This document shows, one piece after another, positions 1 through 9,314 of a stretch of 18,790 bases of DNA. Within the stretch, counting starts at the first letter, position 1. Each line of letters starts with the position of its first letter. This DNA is from Terramyces sp. JEL0728 (lineage: Eukaryota > Chytridiomycota > Chytridiomycetes > Rhizophydiales > Terramycetaceae): the NCBI GenBank assembly GCA_027603945.1, contig JADIIU010000190.1:1-18790 (forward strand), read 5' to 3'. A model generated the notes under the pieces. That model saw only the letters and a list, made by a program, of their open reading frames with translations, did no database searches and was not told where the DNA came from. The translations under genes and the position numbers were made by a program.

Positions 1-68
1 TATTGATAAATTATATACTAATTTCAATATCGGTTTATTACAGAGACAGAATAACATCGGTTAGACAC

Positions 69-74
69 TTTATT
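69..74 (-). terminator. AATAAA poly(A) signal containing the stop codon of the 855-aa effector
   Basis: The TAA stop (70..72) lies inside AATAAA on the minus strand. Confidence 0.6.
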
Positions 75-2660
75 CGCTCGTAATAAAATCAATCAAACTA
101 ACAACCTTTTCACTCAACAGCTTGCGCATATTGTCTTTTGTGATATAAACCACAATATTTTTTGTGTTTTCATTGTCGTAAATGGTGCTTTCAGTTGAAA
201 CGGTATTGACAGTTTTCGGCAGTTCAATCAAAAATCGAATGGCATAATTAAGCTGTTCCTGTTTTAATGCTGCTTGCCAATTCAAATGCTTCTTTGCTTC
301 GGTTTTCCTCCCGTTCTTGATGAAAAACTTGGTTGGGTCGCTTGATTCACAATTATCATAATGTCGATCGGCCTGTATAGGTGACGTGAACAATTTAATT
401 CCAAACGACAAACAAATATCTGCTCTTGGGAAGCCAATGATGTCAGGGCGAAATAGACTGGATGGTCGCATTAGAACGTGCATTGGCCTAGTTGAAATGA
501 TTTCTTCATCGCTGTAATTTTTACAAATTGTTGGCAAATACACCTGATTTAATTCGTTTGGGACACCGTCTATAAACTTCGACAATAATTCGTATAAAGA
601 TATTTTCCCCAGATTTGAAAGATCAGCAGCAACCACAGCTTCAAACGGCGTTCCTTTGGCGGTAGTTTTTTTCCCTTCAAGATTGATAATGCTTTTCAAA
701 AGTTCTAAATGGGCCGACACTTGGTGATTTTTAATCTCCTCTTTAAATTCTTCAAATAACCTGCGAATCACATATCCTTCATAGAGCGTGCAACCATCCA
801 TGTCCTCCACCAGATAAATTGCCCCAACAGTGTCTTCCAAGAATGAAACTTGCTCTTTGGTGAGCTTGCACGGTATAGGAGCAGTGCTAGATGACAGAGT
901 TGACGACAAGAGCAATTTAAAGAGGAGTTCTGTTTGTCCATGTTTTCGTATATCCCTAGCAATATCTTCAACCGTTTTCCTGTTGAATCTGTTGATAACT
1001 GCTTCGTAGCTCTCTTTGATTATGCTGTCGTAGGTCGTAAAAGTTATTTTACTGCGTGCTTTTTGAGTTTTAGGTGAATCGTTGTCATTTATTCCCAAAC
1101 TCATCAAGTCATCTACAAAATTTTCCAGTATACGGGGGCGATAGTTGTCAGTGAGTACCATTTTAAGGCTTTCAACGTCAACCGTTGTGAATGCCTCTAC
1201 GAATTTAATTGCCATGTCCTTGTTCCATGCACAAAAATCATTCAAGATCTTTGGGAACGCTCGTTTTGTTTCAAACGTACCAAAATTGTCAATGTTCCTT
1301 AATTTTGTTGATGTTCCAGCAAAAATAACTTTTTTTGCAAGACCAGAAATTTTCATAGCGTATAGCAAAACAGATAGTGCTCCTCTTTTTGCCTTTGGTG
1401 AAACAGTACCATTGTCTTGGAAGCGATTCGACTCTGTTTCAGAAATAATGCGGTCAGAAAGGTGTTCAAGAAGAACCTGTGCCTCGTCGACGCAAAATAG
1501 ACACGTATAGTCAGAGTTGAGTGCGACATACTCCAATATTTCTGTCGGTATTTCTACCAGATAGTTGAAGCAAGCGTTAATTGCACCAGAGTGCACTTTT
1601 TGATGCAGAAGGAATTGAATTGGGGTCAAGTTTGGGTACTTTGCAATTAAATATTTGAGAAAGAGGATCCTGGAAAGCACAAAGGCATATGCTACTTTTC
1701 GTAGTTTAGGGAGATTTTCATTTGGTTTCTTCCATTGAGATGTTATCGTGTTAAACCTGTTTTTCAGTTTTGAGACTGAAATGTCTTCAAAATTGTTAAT
1801 GGACTGGCAATCGATATACACAGTAAACTGCTTCTTTGCGACATTTACCATTTCATAAGATTTACCGCAACCAGTTGGCCCGATTAACATACCATGAAAA
1901 TCAGCACTAGTTAGAAACTTTTGCATAGAGTCATGAATTGATGTTTCCATATGAAAATCCTGGTAGAGGAGACTTACAATGTCCTGTTCAGATCGTGCAG
2001 ATTTAAAAATGCGCAAGGGTTTTGATCTAAAGGGCATTTTCCTATTCAACAACCTATCAGTTTTTATTTCTTCCACTCTTTCCTCCAAATCAGGTACACT
2101 ATTGAAAATCTGCTGTTGCACCACTTTCCATAATTTTCCCGCCTCGGATACAATTAGTACATTGTTGGGTATATCCACATCCATTCCATCTATTGTAAAT
2201 GAAAAATTACCTCCTTTACTGAAAACAATATTTCGATCTCTTATCCTATCCTCATCAGCTATTATTAGTCATTAACTACACCATAATTCCTTGACTTGAT
2301 GATGAGCGGTTTTTTTGATTTCGTGCCAATTGTGCCCAGATCAGAAAGAAGGCATCCATTATCCAGAGCACTGTCGGCTTCATTAGCAAAACAGTCTTCT
2401 GGAAGAGCAGACCTTTCAGCGCCAACAGGTAGGTGGAGAGACAGTAGCTCCGGTGAAGTCTCGGCAATTACAGAGTCTACTCGGTAGGCAGCAATCAAAT
2501 CACCAACATTTAACCAACGTTCAACCCATTTGGCTGTACTCTCGTGAAAAAAGTGGGTGTTTATTCCCACTGCTTGGTAATCAAGATATTTAACCCAATA
2601 CACTCTTTTATCTGTTTCCTTTTCCATAATCATTTCCACATCCTTTGTGCTGCTTTCCAT
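70..2660 (-). CDS. Crinkler/RHS-type (CR) effector, header + NTPase + nuclease-like tail
   Basis: Two exons, 2282..2660 and 70..2258, with a 23-nt intron at 2259..2281; predicted 855 aa. Residues about 20-122 are a header domain ending in PLIIKSR, like the ubiquitin-like headers of Crinkler/RHS effectors. The body has a Walker A motif GPTGCGKS (about 253-260) and a Walker B-like CLFCVDEAQ (about 380-387). Near 730 it has RPDIIGF followed by SFGIKL, which fits the degenerate restriction-endonuclease-like domain of this family. Family knowledge: such effectors are modular (header, P-loop NTPase, nuclease) and often act in nuclei of hosts or rivals. The start is the ATG aligned with the neighbouring copy. 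The splice choice restores an Ala codon exactly as in that copy; the donor is GTGTAG, the only non-GTA donor seen here. No signal peptide is visible. An AATAAA overlaps the stop. Function is inferred from family only. Confidence 0.8.
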
Positions 2661-2909
2661 TTGTTGATTGGAAAAAACAAAGTTTCAGGACAATTACAAT
2701 CCCACCAAGAAATGATGAAATGCATATCGAATGAAAAACACCAAACTAGTCTTTTATTCCAACGTTAAATATCTTTTTCCATCGTCTAGAAATTACCTAC
2801 TGTTTATAAATTCTACAACTCTACGAATTGAGAGAAAGTGTTGGACAATAATTTTGGAGAGAATTACTAGGGACAGAGTATGTTAAACAAGGCCAACTCG
2901 ACCATGTTC
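2259..2909. repeat. Copy A of a ~0.65-kb direct duplication (effector tail, spacer, header exon, intron)
   Basis: Same orientation as 3547..4173. It contains, in minus-strand order, the 3' coding tip of one effector gene, the spacer, the header exon of the next and its intron. Identity is high by eye throughout, including the non-coding spacer; differences are scattered substitutions and short indels. Copy A has 3 nt more in the intron and 9 nt more in the tail. Confidence 0.9.
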
Positions 2910-3945
2910 AGTTTCTGATATTCATCGACTCCAACAAATAAAAGTATGTTTTCGTTAGTTTTCTGGCACCAATACTGTTCAATAACCGCCAACACTAAAC
3001 CCAGTGTGAGTAGTTTCCTGTTCTTTGGCGATTTTTCACGCATCCATTGGTTAAAGTCATAATGCGCTTTGAAGAACAAATAAAGCACTCTCCATGCAAA
3101 GGAGCATTGAATACCAAGTAGCCTATCGAAATCATTATAGGGATTCCCATCATTTCCAAATGACACAATTCCAGATATTCTTTTTCCTTCTATATTTGTC
3201 ATATCTAACACTGTAGTTGAACATTCCTCCATAAGACGAGTCTTTCCTAATCCAGGTATACCGGTACAAACAGGAAGTGGCCTGCGGTTTCGATCCGTAC
3301 TAAAACGTTCTTTGTAAGTGGTTGAAAAGCATTTGGCCAAGTGTTCAAGTGACTCTTCTCTACCAGCCAATGGGAAATCAATCTGCTGGTTGGTGTTAAT
3401 CTGTTCTTGAGAGGATATTCGATCATTGTTTAAATCAGCAGAGGAACTATTTGGTGACCCACACAGCCAGTTTAATATAAAGCCAACTGACATGGGAATT
3501 TCAGTTTGGTTTCTAAATAGTAGGGATTTGTCAATTGCATCATCTGCTATTAGTCATTAACCATACCATAACTCCTTGACTTGATGATGAGCGGTTTTTT
3601 TGATTTCGTGCCAATTGTACCCAGATCAGAAAGAAGGCATCCATTATCCAGAGTACTGTCGGTTTCATTAGCAAAACAGTCTTCTGGAAGAGCAGACCTT
3701 TCAGCGCCAACAGGAAGGTGGAGAGACAGTAGCTCCGGTGAAGTCTCGGCAATTACAGAGTCTACTCGGTAGGCAGCAATCAAATCACCAACATTTAACC
3801 AACGTTCAACCCATTTGGCTGTACTCTCATGAAAAAAGTGGGTGTTTATTCCCACTGCTTGGTAATCAAGATATTTGACCCAATACACTCTTTTATCTGT
3901 TTCCTTTTCCATCATCATTTCCACATCCTTTGTGTTGCTTTCCAT
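2867..3945 (-). CDS. Crinkler/RHS-type effector with short NTPase body, probably truncated
   Basis: Two exons, 3567..3945 and 2867..3546, split by a 20-nt GT-AG intron at 3547..3566; predicted 352 aa. The first 126 residues are almost identical to the header of the downstream effector (only about five substitutions). The body is unrelated in sequence: Walker A GIPGLGKT (about 222-229) and Walker B-like LLFVGVDEYQ (about 328-337). The protein stops about 15 residues after Walker B, whereas family members usually continue with the rest of the ATPase fold and a nuclease domain. It is therefore probably a truncated or decaying gene, although its frame is open. The last 43 nt of coding sequence (2867..2909) belong to a duplicated segment seen again at 4140..4173. 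The header exon is one of two near-identical copies 1.28 kb apart. Confidence 0.72.
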
Positions 3946-4173
3946 TTGTTGATTGGAAAAAAACAAAGTTTCAGGTCAATTACAATCCCACCAAGAAATG
4001 ATGAAATGCATATCAAATGAAAAACACCAAACTACTTTTATTCCAACGTTCAATATCTTTTTCCATCGTCTAGAAATTACCTACTGTTTATAAATTCTTC
4101 AACTCTATAAAGTGTTGGACAATAATTTTAGAGAGAATACTAGAGACAGAGTATGTCCAACTCGGCCATGTTC
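3547..4173. repeat. Copy B of the ~0.65-kb direct duplication
   Basis: Matches 2259..2909 from the header intron through the header exon and spacer to a short effector tail. Similarity stops abruptly at about 4173 and at 3547. The spacer at 3946..4139 is part of the repeat, so both header genes carry nearly the same upstream region and probably the same promoter. Confidence 0.9.
4140..4173 (-). pseudogene. Remnant of an effector 3' coding end
   Basis: These 34 nt match the last 43 nt of the effector gene ending at 2867, including the stop codon. They have a 9-nt deletion that keeps the frame. No effector coding sequence precedes them; the next minus-strand feature upstream is the end of the Sec22-like gene at 4226. 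I read this as what is left of a third effector gene, carried along as the edge of the duplicated unit. Confidence 0.6.
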
Positions 4174-4225
4174 TGAGATTGCACTGACAATAAAAGATTC
4201 GGGATTAATAAAGCCCAACGCCTAG

Positions 4226-5191
4226 CTAATTGGTTTTTATTGATTTCTTCAGTGTGTTGTTCCAAAGCACATATTGGACATGAATGAATTTAAAAACTAA
4301 TATTGGCAGCGGGATTGAAAAAGAATCAAACAAACTGGCCAGTCGCATCAGTGTCGTCCCTCCATTTTCTTTGTGATATCCAGCTTTAGGGACAAGCAAG
4401 ACTATAATTATTTGCAGTATGACTAGGTTATTATGCACCATATTCAAGATTTTCAATCTCTTGCTCAGAATCTTTTTTTGAATGTAAATTACAGACTTGT
4501 TAGCTACAGATTACCAGGTAAATATAGAAAGGAGACAAGATCCCGAGGATAAATACCAGCGGGTTTTCAAATACAATTTCGAATCCTGGTAATTTGTGTT
4601 GGTTGTAACGTATAATCCGGTATGATTTGATGGCCAAATTTAAACATAAAGTAAAATCAATGTAAAATAAAAGTAGACACAACATGAACAGTATTCGCGT
4701 TGACCAATTTGCTGGCATTTTTGGTATAACAAGCCGTTTTTGCGGGATCAATTCAAACAATTCCATTTTAGGTACATCTATTTCATGCGCATAATATTTC
4801 TTTGGTTGGTTGAATTTTTGCTTTAGCGATTGAATCGTTGGTTCAAATTTCATCAGGCAGTATGGTCGTGAAGTTGGTTTTAATCCAGACGAAACGTATT
4901 CCTGGGTTAGTAATAGATACATTGTAGATTTGCTGCAAAAACTCGAACGCAAGCGATTGCGGATATGAATGATCTGCCAATGCCAGTAGGGTGAACCCTT
5001 GTTAGCTTCTGTGTACCTGATATTTTGAAAATGTGAAAACTATATTCTGATTTGATGGTGACTGAAGATTTGATCTTCTTTAGGATCTCCCTTTCCATGT
5101 TGATAAATTCCTGTAGGTGAGGGTTTTTTTCATGGTCCATCGTTGAGAGCAGTGGTAGAGAGTCTTTTTGAAACAGGACATGTCTAATCAT
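4226..5191 (-). CDS. Sec22A/C-like longin protein with four membrane spans
   Basis: Four exons (5017..5191, 4921..4997, 4515..4901, 4226..4495) separated by three introns of exactly 19 nt (4998..5016, 4902..4920, 4496..4514); predicted 302 aa. Residues 1-118 form a longin domain: FHIFKIS plus FTLLALADHSYPQSLAFEFL across the first junction, then SRPYCLMKFE, the typical Sec22 SRPYxxxxF block. Hydrophobic spans lie near 152-176, 196-218, 231-250 and 265-290. No SNARE heptad region with a central polar layer is seen. Longin plus four spans and about 300 aa fits the Sec22A/Sec22C type, which acts in ER-Golgi traffic, rather than the R-SNARE Sec22B with its single anchor. Splicing all three introns is needed to join the domain and the spans in one frame. 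Single-frame reading would give three unrelated fragments. Confidence 0.83.
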
Positions 5192-5496
5192 TTTTGCTTT
5201 TTTTCAAACATTTTACGAATCGTTAAACCCGAGAGTCCAGAGAAACTATCGATCGTTGATGGCTTCTCTGAAAGTATCGTAAATAGGGGCAGCATTTCAT
5301 TTCATTTTTTGTAGCAGCCATAAGTTGGAGCAGATCTTACCAGCAGAACCACTATTTTTCATTAAAAGTGGATGGTATATGTAATACTAGACTTGCGACG
5401 AGAACTGGCTCTTCAAGTACTGCTCTCTTATTTTCGCGCCAACAAATTTTTTAAAGTGGTTAGATTTGAACAATTGACAAAAAGATTATATTAGAA
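5192..5496. other. Intergenic, no gene seen
   Basis: Spacer between the start of the Sec22-like gene and the stop of the velvet gene, both on the minus strand. It should hold the promoter of the former. I see no convincing ORF, repeat or RNA gene. Confidence 0.6.
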
Positions 5497-6065
5497 TTAC
5501 CAGCACCGTTTGCTCCTACTTTTCAACTGCGATTTGAAGCTTTTCGCAAGCACGCTACTAGTATCGCCTTTTACATATTCATAAAGCTTATGTATCTTGA
5601 ATATATCCGTGTCTAGAGTCTGCAGTGTGATTTCAGGATTGGTAAAGTCGATTAATTGGCAGCGGAATTTGTAGTTTCCAGGAGTATTAATAAATAAGTT
5701 GTTAAAGATAAAGAATATCTTTGGTAGGCCGTCTGCAGGGTCTTTAAACACAAATCCCCGGACTGTCGTATTGCCAAACAGGTTTTCTCTGTATTTTTTA
5801 TGCGCTCGAACGCTACCAATCAGCGTCTGAGTAATTTCTTCATCTTCACCAACCAGCACTATATTACACACGAAATTTAACGCTTCCAACTACATTAGTA
5901 GCATTTACTTGTTCTTTGGATTTACGAGAATTAAACTCTATTTCTAACACTAGCATAGGATTTCTATATTAAATTGTCTTACATATGGCTTTTAACGTAT
6001 GGTTTAGTAAGTCCGGCTTCCCTTCCATTGTCAGGCTGTTGTCTGATTTTGAATTGATATTCCAT
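5497..6065 (-). CDS. Velvet-domain protein (small, VosA/VelB-like class)
   Basis: Three exons (5983..6065, 5909..5963, 5497..5889) with two 19-nt introns (5964..5982, 5890..5908); predicted 176 aa. The N-terminus reads YQFKIRQQP, the velvet opening signature. Later parts show ITQTLIGSV, GFVFKDPADGLPKIFFIFNN, a GNYKFRCQL strand and DIFKIHKLYEYVKGDTS, matching the G-x-FF-x-F-x-DL, YRLRF and F-x-VY-x-AK-x-FPG-x-x-x-ST blocks of velvet domains. Velvet proteins are fungal NF-kappaB-like DNA-binding regulators of development and secondary metabolism that work as homo- or heterodimers. Here the domain is the whole protein, with no long disordered extensions and a basic KSRSKR end. I do not assign it to VosA, VelB, VelC or VeA. 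The start is the first ATG before RQQP; an in-frame TGA lies just upstream. Confidence 0.85.
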
Positions 6066-6842
6066 TTCGAGTCAAATCCGTTAATTGATCGTAAATCTAA
6101 GAAAAAAGTGGTAATTGAAATCGAAAAAAAGTGAAATTGGCGTTACATGTTTCCATTTTAAATCTTGTTTATTCAGGTCGGAAAGAGGTGGAACTTGAAG
6201 TGATGGATTCAAGCAACGTTTTGCCACCAGTTTCAATATAATTGTATTTTTCAGCGGGGTTTAATTCCATATATATTGGATCCGCTTATTTGAGGCACGC
6301 GGGTATTCGAAAGCGGTTTTTCAATCCCGCAGAGGCCGAATATGGTTAATGGTCGTACCGTGCAGGATTAACCAAAACATATTCATTTGTGTAAAAAATT
6401 ATTCACAGAAACTTGTAAATACTGTTGGTTTATCAGTTATGCATTGGTCTGAAAAAAATTAGAGATTTTCATACTTGAAAAAGCCCGCCAGTTACCGTTC
6501 AAGAAATGCAATGAATATGAGAGTTGGTGCGAATGAGCAGGTTTGGTTGTGACGAGTAGGCTCTCATGCACTATATTCAGAATTCAAACAGTCCTTAAAA
6601 TAACAAATACGACCAAAAGACTGAATTAGACTCTGCAACCGGATAGTTGCTGATTGAAATATAATGAATAGTCTCCCATTCAGATTTCCCGAGAGTTGCA
6701 GGTAAATATTCCATTCGGATAATAGAATTAGAAACCGCTTCTGTCGAATGATATCGAGAGCTAAAGTCGACTGCATCCTCGGCTACGAATTCCAGTCTAA
6801 AACTCGGTTGGCTATACAGAACTCGTCAAAAAGATGTTTTAT
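6066..6842. other. Long intergenic region (777 bp), no gene seen
   Basis: Lies between the velvet start and the stop of the first four-span gene. It presumably carries the velvet promoter. A 70-codon minus-strand ORF at 6564..6776 has no recognisable features, an unremarkable composition and no splice partner that I could find. A GCGGG/CCCGC pair near 6299-6334 could form a weak hairpin. Confidence 0.5.
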
Positions 6843-6843
6843 T
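6838..6843 (-). terminator. AATAAA overlapping the TGA of four-span gene 1
   Basis: The last base of the stop codon is the first A of AATAAA. Confidence 0.6.
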
Positions 6844-7244
6844 CAAGCAGACACTGTACCTCTTCCACCTATGCCTTGGTAAAACACATACAACCCGTAA
6901 AGAATCAATATGTCAATCACGTCAATAATCAACAACACAACCAACGCTCCAGCAGTAACTCCATACCGGGCAAAACCAACAATATCAAGGATGTTGGCAA
7001 CCAACAACCAAATGAACTTGATTATCCCAAATATCTTGACATGAAGAGGTTGTTCATACCACACAGCATACAACCCGTACAGGTTGACTACCAGCGACAC
7101 GATACCTACTATTAGCGAGCCAGTGACAATTCCAACTATCGAAACCAGCACACCAAATCCTATTATTACTAGTAGAACTGTTTTCAGGTCTAGCTGCCCG
7201 CAAATCTTTGGGCCTCTTGATTCTCTTGATTCTGACTTTGCCAT
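6843..7244 (-). CDS. Small four-span membrane protein (paralogue 1)
   Basis: Single exon, 133 aa, starting MAKSESRESRG. It has four hydrophobic stretches (about residues 22-44, 46-64, 71-92 and 96-122) and short polar ends. It shares with the next gene upstream the block LYG[LM]Y[AG]VW-x-E-x-x-LH-[VI]-KIFG, the N-I-x-D after the third span, and overall length, so the two are tandem duplicates. I do not recognise the family; a MARVEL-like or tetraspan-type protein is possible, but diagnostic residues are missing. The AATAAA at 6838..6843 abuts the TGA stop, so the 3' UTR is very short. Confidence 0.75.
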   Translation of the reverse strand: MAKSESRESRGPKICGQLDLKTVLLVIIGFGVLVSIVGIVTGSLIVGIVSLVVNLYGLYAVWYEQPLHVKIFGIIKFIWLLVANILDIVGFARYGVTAGALVVLLIIDVIDILILYGLYVFYQGIGGRGTVSA

Positions 7245-7423
7245 TAAAATGATAAACTCTAGCGCGTTTGTTTGTTGTCAACTCCAAATACAGGTCCATT
7301 AGTACCATATAACTGATAAGCGAGTTCTGTTAAAGTTGGTAGAGTAGCTGTCTCAATGGTTATTGCTGTCAATATATTCTTTGCAGTAATCACACGAATA
7401 CCAGAAACCCTTTACTAAAGACG

Positions 7424-7429
7424 TTTATT
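7424..7429 (-). terminator. AATAAA overlapping the TAA of four-span gene 2
   Basis: The last base of the stop codon is the first A of AATAAA, as in its paralogue. Confidence 0.6.
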
Positions 7430-7806
7430 TAAACAATAGAAGTCTTGCTTTCGACATACTTGTAGAATACCCATAATGCATAGAGATTAAGCACAGTGAG
7501 AACGTCACTAAATACAAGAACAGTAAACAAGCCGAATGAGAATGCTTTAGCCAAAAAAACAAAATCGATGATGTTGGAAATGATAAACCAAACCAATTGT
7601 ACTAATCCGAATATTTTTATATGTAGAGCGAGTTCATTCCACACACCGTACATTCCATACAGGATTACTACAATTTCAATTGGTCCAGTGATTACTGCAC
7701 CGGTGAATGTTGCTGATAGGGAGAGTATTAATCTGAGTGTCATGATTATTAACAGTCCATTTTTGAGTGAAATGCCTCCTACACATGTTGGTTCTTGTTG
7801 CGGCAT
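7429..7806 (-). CDS. Small four-span membrane protein (paralogue 2)
   Basis: Single exon, 125 aa, with four hydrophobic segments and the same central motif ([19 protein letters not shown]) as its tandem partner 184 bp downstream. The N-terminus has a Cys (PTCVGG) where the partner has PKICGQ; both end in a short polar tail. Its start lies only 45 bp from the divergent DPH5 start, so the two share one promoter region. The function is unknown. An AATAAA at 7424..7429 overlaps the TAA stop by one base. Confidence 0.75.
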   Translation of the reverse strand: MPQQEPTCVGGISLKNGLLIIMTLRLILSLSATFTGAVITGPIEIVVILYGMYGVWNELALHIKIFGLVQLVWFIISNIIDFVFLAKAFSFGLFTVLVFSDVLTVLNLYALWVFYKYVESKTSIV

Positions 7807-7851
7807 TCTGAAATTTCAGAAAAAGTTTTTCACCTCAAATTCATAGGTAGA

Positions 7852-8735
7852 ATGCTCTACATTATCGGATTGGGATTGGCAGATGAAAAGGACGTTACGG
7901 TCAAAGGACTAGAAGCAATAAAAACATGCACAAGGATATATCTTGAAGCCTACACTTCCATTCTCCTAATAAACAAGGAGAAACTGCAAGAATTTTATGG
8001 AAAGGAAATTATTATCGCTGATAGAGAAATGGTTGAATCGGAATCTGACAAAATCTTGTACGGAGCAGAAACGGAAAATATAGCGTTTCTTGTCGTTGGC
8101 GATCCGTTTGGTGCAACCACACATACAGACTTGGTTCTCAGAGCGCATGAGTTGGGGATAAAAACAAAAATGATTCATAATGCTTCAATCATGAACGCAA
8201 TTGGCTGCTGCGGGCTACAACTATACAACTATGGACAAACAGTTTCAATTGTGTTCTTTACAGATAGCTGGAAACCAGATTCATTCTACGACAAAATCAA
8301 GCAGAATCTATCTATTGGACTGCACACGCTTTGTTTACTTGGTATTTGGGTTTAATGTAGATATTAAAGTCAAGGAGCAGAGCGAAGAAAATATGGCAAG
8401 AGGTAGAAAGATTTACGAGCCACCAAGGTTCATGTCCAACAATACTTGCATTAGTCAGTTACTAGAAATCAAAGAAAAGCGACAAGAAGACTGTAATTCA
8501 GGCTAACCTAGTGTACAATGAAAACACAATCGTAGTTGGATTGGCGCGTGTTGGTGCCGATGATCAAATAATCAAAGCTGGAACAATGAGGGAATTGCTA
8601 GAGTTTGATTTTGGTGAGCCTTTGCATTCGTTTATCATTCCTGGTAAAATGCATTTCCTGGAAGCTGACTGTTTGAAAGAGTATGCAGTTAGCAAAGAGA
8701 CTTTTGAAAAATACGCAAATATATCACTTCATTAG
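7852..8735 (+). CDS. DPH5: Diphthine synthase (diphthamide methyltransferase)
   Basis: Three exons (7852..8341, 8361..8492, 8512..8735) with 19-nt introns at 8342..8360 and 8493..8511; 281 aa, the usual DPH5 length. It begins [19 protein letters not shown], the family opening. [13 protein letters not shown] forms the SAM-binding loop, [20 protein letters not shown] the conserved core, and [12 protein letters not shown] lies near the C-terminus. The enzyme methylates the diphthamide intermediate on translation elongation factor 2 in the cytosol. I chose the ATG at 7852 because it gives the family N-terminus; the frame is open further upstream, but without another ATG. Removing both 19-mers restores LLDIKVKEQ and the EEKR...LARVGAD region. 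Confidence 0.93.
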
Positions 8736-8778
8736 TGTACCTTTCCGGTTCAATCCATGGACAAATCTAAAAACTGGA

Positions 8779-8784
8779 TTTATT
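8779..8784 (-). terminator. AATAAA overlapping the TAA of the RRxT-repeat gene
   Basis: Two bases of the stop codon are part of the signal. Confidence 0.6.
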
Positions 8785-9314
8785 AATTCAAGTCAATCAG
8801 GGGTTTGCCATCTCTGCGAATATATCGTTGCTTGATGTCTTTTTCTCCCAGCTGCACCAGCGTTCCTCTTCGTCTCAAATCACAGTCAGGTCTAACTTGC
8901 GAACCGAGTTTTCTAGACTGTACTTCATGAACTGTACCTCTGCGTTTCAATTCTTCTTTTGGGGATAGCTTAACTAGCGTTGTTCGTCTTTTCAATTCTG
9001 CTTGTCTTTTTGCTTCTTCTCGCTGGATATCTACTGATTTACGGTTTGGTCGCGTGTCTACATTAATTGTTTTGTAGTCGCTTGGGCCGAGTTTGATTAT
9101 GGTGTTGCGTCTGCCTAAAGTGTCTCCAGTTGGTGGATGTGAGTTTATATCGAGTCTGTTCAGGTAATTTTCAATTGTGTTTTCTTTTTTTGGTTGAGAG
9201 ACAGCGGAATTAGCCTTCCCTCCCAAGTTTAGGATTCCGCTTGAAAAATTTCGCTAGTTTGTCAAGTAGAGATCCTTTTGTTATTGGAGTTGGCTCAAAC
9301 GTTAGCAATGGCAT
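8783..9314 (-). CDS. RRxT-repeat protein with a reading-frame break near its N-terminus
   Basis: The ORF 8783..9219 encodes a basic, low-complexity protein with four spaced repeats of the form L-[GKR]-RR-x-T-[ILV]: LGRRNTIIKL, LKRRTTLVKL, LKRRGTV and LRRRGTLVQL. Each contains a protein-kinase-A type RRxT site. This ORF has no ATG of its own. A second frame starts at the ATG 9314 and encodes TPITKGSLLDKLAKFF, clearly related to the start of the 10359 gene, then hits a stop. The frames join cleanly if 19 nt (9220..9238) are removed, giving 170 aa. That segment ends in AG and has a CTAAAC branch-like site but begins GG, not GT. It is therefore a non-canonical intron, a donor mutation, or a sequencing or frameshift error. 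Function unknown. An AATAAA overlaps the stop. Confidence 0.6.

Noticed and set aside
1145..1510. 121-codon plus-strand ORF inside the large effector gene
   Set aside because: Antisense shadow of a well-supported coding exon; no features of its own.
2253..2281. Alternative intron choices of 18, 21, 26 or 29 nt in the first effector
   Set aside because: The 18- and 21-nt forms lead to an early stop. The 26- and 29-nt forms keep the frame, but only the 23-nt form gives the same Ala junction as the paralogue.
6290..6370. tRNA-like sequence with TTCGAA and GCGGG/CCCGC pairing
   Set aside because: No acceptor stem or anticodon arm can be drawn, and the B-box match is poor.
6564..6776. 70-codon minus-strand ORF between velvet and the four-span genes
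   Set aside because: No motif, no conserved pattern and no matching 19-nt splice partner; length expected by chance in this region.
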